Shown: in pieces, positions 61,020 to 64,000 of the stretch
Layout of the letters: each line of letters starts with the position of its first letter
Numbering within the stretch: the stretch's first letter is position 1
Program-made: the position numbers and the translations under genes
Notes under the pieces: generated by a model
Database searches by the model: none
What the model saw: the letters and a program-made list of their open reading frames with translations, nothing else
Told to the model about the DNA's origin: nothing
Origin: Parahaliea mediterranea
Lineage (GTDB): Bacteria > Pseudomonadota > Gammaproteobacteria > Pseudomonadales > Halieaceae
Direction: 5' to 3'
Assembly: GCF_003402235.1 (NCBI RefSeq)
Contig: NZ_QEWO01000008.1
Span: forward strand, 62,001-126,000
DNA: 64,000 bases

Positions 61020-61142
61020 GATGCACGCCCTCGTCTTGACCTTGTGAGGGGGCAGCGCGCGGGACGCCGCCCACCTGGGTCGCCAAAACCGGCGGCCTGG
61101 CCTGAGTATAGTCGCCCGGCCCGCGCACCGTGTGCGGATGCC

Positions 61143-62243
61143 TCAGGGCAAGGCGGCCCCCCTGCGAGGTTCGTCCGCACTGTCAGCACCGTCACCCGCG
61201 CCCGTCTCTGGCACTGCGGCCAGCAGCAGGGCCAGCCATGACAGCCCCGCACTGCGTGCCGCATAAAAGTGCAGCACCATGGTCAGGGGAACCGACAGCA
61301 ACATGCCAACTGGGCCGAAAACCCAGCCCCAGAACACCAGTGACAGGAACACCGCCAGGGTCGACAGGCCCAGGCGATGCCCCATCCAGGCCGGTTCGAT
61401 GATGTTGCCCACCACCGTGTTAACCCCCACGTAGAGGGCAATCAGCAGCAGGGTCTGGGCCGGGTCCATGGCCAGAATGGACAGCGATACCGCCGGCACC
61501 GCGGCAATGATGGAACCCACCACCGGCACAAAATTCAGCAGGAAGGCGAGCAGGGCCCACAGGCCGGCAAAGCGCACGCCCAACAGCTGCAGGCCGGTCC
61601 AGATCAGGCCGGCGGTAAGCAGGCTGACCAGCGCCTTGCTGACGAAGTAGCGGTTCATTCTGGCTACCAGATCCCCCAGGGTGGCCAGAATCTCCCGGTA
61701 GTGGCCCGGGCTGGCGGCGGCCAGCTTGCGCGGGAAGCTGCTGGCATCCACCAGCAGGAACACCACCGTCAGGATAATCATCACCACGTTGCTGAAGGCA
61801 TCGCCAATGCCGCCGACAAAACTCAGCAGAAAACCCATGGCCCGCCCGGGGTTGAGGGTATCGCCCAGGGCCTGGGCATCAATGGCCATGCCGCGCGCGG
61901 TGAACCACTGGCTCAGCGAGCCCAGCAGGGCCTGGAACTGCTGCTGGTACAGCGGCAGGGCCTCGCGCAGTTGTTCCAGCGAACTGCCCAGCAGCAACAG
62001 CGGCGCCGCCAGCAGCACCACCGCCGCCAGCACCACGCAGGTAATGGCCAGCCAGCGGGGCCAGCCCATGCGGGTGAGCCTGGCCACCAGCGAGCCGCAG
62101 AGCACAGCCAGAAACAGCGCCAGCAGGAAGGGTTGCAACAGCGGCGCCGCATAGCGGGCACCGGCGATCACTACTACCAGGGCGGCCAGCGACAGCAGGC
62201 CATCCCGGGCCGGCCGCGGGGCCGCCCCGGGTTCAGGGGGCAT
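61143..62243 (-). CDS. AI-2E family transporter (PerM/TqsA-like permease)
   Basis: A 366-residue membrane protein with seven or eight helices. FLLALFLAVLCGSLVARLTR, VNTVVGNIIEPAWMGHRLGLS and LAVFLSLVFWGWVFGPVGML with LSVPLTMVLHF near the end are the family hallmarks. Family members include AI-2 exporters and Na+/H+ antiporters, so the substrate is open. ATG 62243 is used; TTG 62249 is the longer alternative. It overlaps the upstream hydrolase gene by 11 bp. Confidence 0.9.
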   Translation of the reverse strand: MPPEPGAAPRPARDGLLSLAALVVVIAGARYAAPLLQPFLLALFLAVLCGSLVARLTRMGWPRWLAITCVVLAAVVLLAAPLLLLGSSLEQLREALPLYQQQFQALLGSLSQWFTARGMAIDAQALGDTLNPGRAMGFLLSFVGGIGDAFSNVVMIILTVVFLLVDASSFPRKLAAASPGHYREILATLGDLVARMNRYFVSKALVSLLTAGLIWTGLQLLGVRFAGLWALLAFLLNFVPVVGSIIAAVPAVSLSILAMDPAQTLLLIALYVGVNTVVGNIIEPAWMGHRLGLSTLAVFLSLVFWGWVFGPVGMLLSVPLTMVLHFYAARSAGLSWLALLLAAVPETGAGDGADSADEPRRGAALP

Positions 62244-63402
62244 CGGCAAACTGCGCTGGCGGCGGCGAGCGGTTGTACTCCACCTCGGGCACCTCCGCCG
62301 CCATGGCGGTGGCCAGGTAACCCGCCGAGGCGGCTCGCTCGGTGTCGGAGCTGGAGAAGGAGCGCTCGAAGAAGCTGGCCACCACCACCGTGGTAATCAT
62401 GTGCTGGCGCAGGGCGTTCATGGCCGCGGGCAGCGGGTCCATCACGCACAGCTCGTTTTCGGCCTGGGCAATAATGCCCTGTTCCGGCGTGCCCAGCAGG
62501 TCGTACCAGGGCTCGGCCATGTCGTCGCCAATGTTGCGGGTGACAATGTGGCAGGCGATGGCATCCGGGTTATCCAGCCACCGCATATAGGCCGCCGGGC
62601 CGGCAAAACCGGCGTGGGAGGCCCCCGCCACAGTGACCAACTCAGCCCCGGGGCGCTTGCCGGGAATGGGACGGGCATTGCTCTCCCAGGGCACCAGGGC
62701 GTCGATATCCCCGGCCAGCATCAGAAAGGGCAAATCCGGCGCGTTGGCAAAGAAGGCCGGGCCAAGCAGGTTGCTGGGGCCGGCGATGGACAGGGCCGCC
62801 CCGATGCGCTCATCGCGCCATTGGGGGTGAAAGGCCACCAGCTGGGTGGTCATGCCCCCCAGCGACAGGCCGAACACACCAATGCGCTGCGCATCCACCC
62901 GGCCGGACAGGGGGTCACCGGTGCTGGCCGAACGGGCCAGTAAACGGTCGATCACAAAGCTGACATCGGCAGGCTGGTTGACCACGTCTTTCACCTGCGG
63001 CCCGCCGGGGGCATACATATTGGTGAGGGGGAAGTCCACCGCCACCACCACGTAGCCCAGGCTGGCCATGTGCTCGGCCAGGTAGCTGCCGCCGCGGTGG
63101 TTGGAGGAAAAGCCATGGCTATACACCAGCAGCGGGAAGGGCGCACCCAGGGCCTCGTCCGGCTGCCACACCCGGCCTTCCAGCACCCGGCTGGGGGCAC
63201 CGGCAAAATCGCCATTGGCGGCGGTGCGCCGGCTGGTGTCTTCAAAGCGCACCTCAAACGTTGCCACCGGCAGTGGCCCGGCCTGCAGGCGGGCCGCACT
63301 GGCGCTGCCCGGGGGAAAGGGCTGGGGTTGCCAGCCGAAGGTCAGCAGCGCGCCCCCGGCCACCACCAGCACTAGCAGCAACAGCAGTATTTTTTTCAGC
63401 AT
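62233..63402 (-). CDS. Exported alpha/beta hydrolase (PAF-acetylhydrolase / dienelactone hydrolase-like)
   Basis: A 389-residue protein with an N-terminal signal or anchor (ILLLLLVLVVAGGALLTFGW). The alpha/beta fold shows FPLLVYSHGFSSNHRGGSYL (oxyanion region), VFGLSLGGMTT with the nucleophile serine in GxSxG, LAGDIDALVPWESNARPIPG (acid) and VAGASHAGF (histidine). Similar proteins act as lipases or esterases. AGGAGG precedes the ATG. First gene of a pair with the permease, divergent from the fadL-like gene. Confidence 0.87.
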   Translation of the reverse strand: MLKKILLLLLVLVVAGGALLTFGWQPQPFPPGSASAARLQAGPLPVATFEVRFEDTSRRTAANGDFAGAPSRVLEGRVWQPDEALGAPFPLLVYSHGFSSNHRGGSYLAEHMASLGYVVVAVDFPLTNMYAPGGPQVKDVVNQPADVSFVIDRLLARSASTGDPLSGRVDAQRIGVFGLSLGGMTTQLVAFHPQWRDERIGAALSIAGPSNLLGPAFFANAPDLPFLMLAGDIDALVPWESNARPIPGKRPGAELVTVAGASHAGFAGPAAYMRWLDNPDAIACHIVTRNIGDDMAEPWYDLLGTPEQGIIAQAENELCVMDPLPAAMNALRQHMITTVVVASFFERSFSSSDTERAASAGYLATAMAAEVPEVEYNRSPPPAQFADAP

Positions 63403-63662
63403 CGGGTAACCTCCTGGCTTGTTATGCTCTGATTATTCCCGCAGATGCGCTGCAAAACCAACCCCGATGGCACCACAAAAGCTGGTAATTCGCCGACAAT
63501 GCCGCTATAAAGGCGCCGCTTTTGGCCGGGCACGCTGCCGGCGACCCCAAAACCCCGGGAACTCGGGCCCTCAAATGCGGTCACAGAGTCCCCACAAGTC
63601 CTTCGGGCGGCGCACCGCCGCATCCGCTTCCTTTACATCGCCAGTCACAGAGGTCATTGCCA

Positions 63663-64000
63663 ATGTCCCCAGCAACTCTGCGCCCCGCATTCCTCGGCAG
63701 CCTGCTCGCCGCCCTGTCCACCCAGGCCGGCGCCGCCGGCTTTTACCTGCAGGAAACCAGTGTCAACGGCCTGGGCCGCGCCTTCGCCGCGGAAAACACC
63801 GTGGGCGACAACGCCGCCATTCTGGCCCGCAACCCCGCCGGCTCTGCCCTGTTCGACAGCATGAGCCTGAGCGGCGGCCTGATCTATGTCGACCCGGAGA
63901 TCGACGCCAAGGGCGATGTGAGCCTGCTGGTGCCCGGCGGCCCCACCATCACCATGCAGGATAGCGCCAGCGACTACGCCACCAGCGCCTTCGTGCCCAA
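63663..64000 (+). CDS. FadL/OmpP1-family outer-membrane transporter, 3' part cut by window edge
   Basis: The first 112 residues of a long-chain fatty acid or hydrophobic compound porin. Signal peptide (MSPATLRPAFLGSLLAALST, on to QAGA), then GFYLQETSVNGLGRAFAAEN and AAILARNPAGSALFD, which contains the NPA motif of the FadL N-terminal plug; this region is the family signature. A GAGGTC site precedes the ATG. The ~260-bp gap to the divergent hydrolase (63403-63662) holds their promoters; nothing else is evident there. Confidence 0.9.
   Translation, partial: MSPATLRPAFLGSLLAALSTQAGAAGFYLQETSVNGLGRAFAAENTVGDNAAILARNPAGSALFDSMSLSGGLIYVDPEIDAKGDVSLLVPGGPTITMQDSASDYATSAFVP

Overview
The window is high-GC, densely packed bacterial chromosome. 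Its gene content points to a gammaproteobacterium, most likely a marine or environmental Cellvibrionales/Halieaceae-type organism; this placement is an inference from gene families, not a phylogeny. Supporting features are a CusCBA copper efflux set with a CopL-like protein, a PlsB-type glycerol-3-phosphate acyltransferase, a PEP-CTERM protein, a Rieske oxygenase resembling steroid hydroxylases, a TonB-dependent siderophore receptor with a Fur box, and a FadL porin. No phage, insertion sequence, CRISPR array or rRNA was seen. There is one tRNA (Val, GAC).

Layout. 1-1077: two luciferase-like flavin oxidoreductases (minus strand). 1274-7671: copper/silver efflux cusA, cusB, cusC and an upstream copL-like gene (minus). 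7863-14745 (plus): a small membrane protein, SelO pseudokinase, an acyl-CoA synthetase, a fused PyrD-PyrK dihydroorotate dehydrogenase and NhaA. 14753-19056 (minus): overlapping genes for a radical SAM/B12-type enzyme, a fatty acid desaturase and a patatin phospholipase. 19167-22613 (minus): a large signalling ATPase with a degenerate cyclase domain. 22848-23440: a hicAB toxin-antitoxin pair whose toxin gene carries an in-frame amber codon, flanked by two copies of a stem-loop repeat and next to tRNA-Val. 23759-29546 (minus): PrsW-like protease, ECF sigma/anti-sigma pair, a complete partner-switching trio (STAS, kinase, PP2C phosphatase) and an amidohydrolase. 29639-34086 (minus): a surface-sugar type operon (two multispanning proteins and a DPM-like glycosyltransferase). 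34534-40710 (plus): a cytochrome c oxidase operon whose subunit II carries a cytochrome c4-like diheme tail, ending in sco. 40742-42469 (minus): a Tat-exported PhoD-like phosphatase. 42755-48192 (plus): a structured leader or small RNA followed by a phospholipid-synthesis operon (HAD-PlsC fusion, PlsB, GpsA). 48361-55988: a PBP7-like endopeptidase, an aldo/keto reductase, a transporter, the PEP-CTERM protein behind a sigma-54-type promoter, the TonB receptor (minus) and the Rieske oxygenase. 56032-59460: a PhoPQ-like two-component system with PepSY proteins on both sides of a divergent promoter region. 59605-64000: M48 protease lipoprotein, HdeD, AI-2E family transporter, lipase-like hydrolase, and the start of a FadL porin.

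Two themes recur. First, lipid metabolism is over-represented: acyl-CoA ligase, desaturase, patatin, HAD-PlsC, PlsB, GpsA, FadL and the hydrolase. Second, at least nine loci carry short tandem repeats (units of 6 to 18 bp) at gene ends or in linkers; those inside reading frames all have unit lengths divisible by three. The most unusual element is the region at 42755-42990: a strong promoter overlapped by an 11-bp inverted repeat, then a roughly 195-nt transcript with a canonical terminator whose 5' arm can instead pair with an upstream copy of the terminator's 3' arm.
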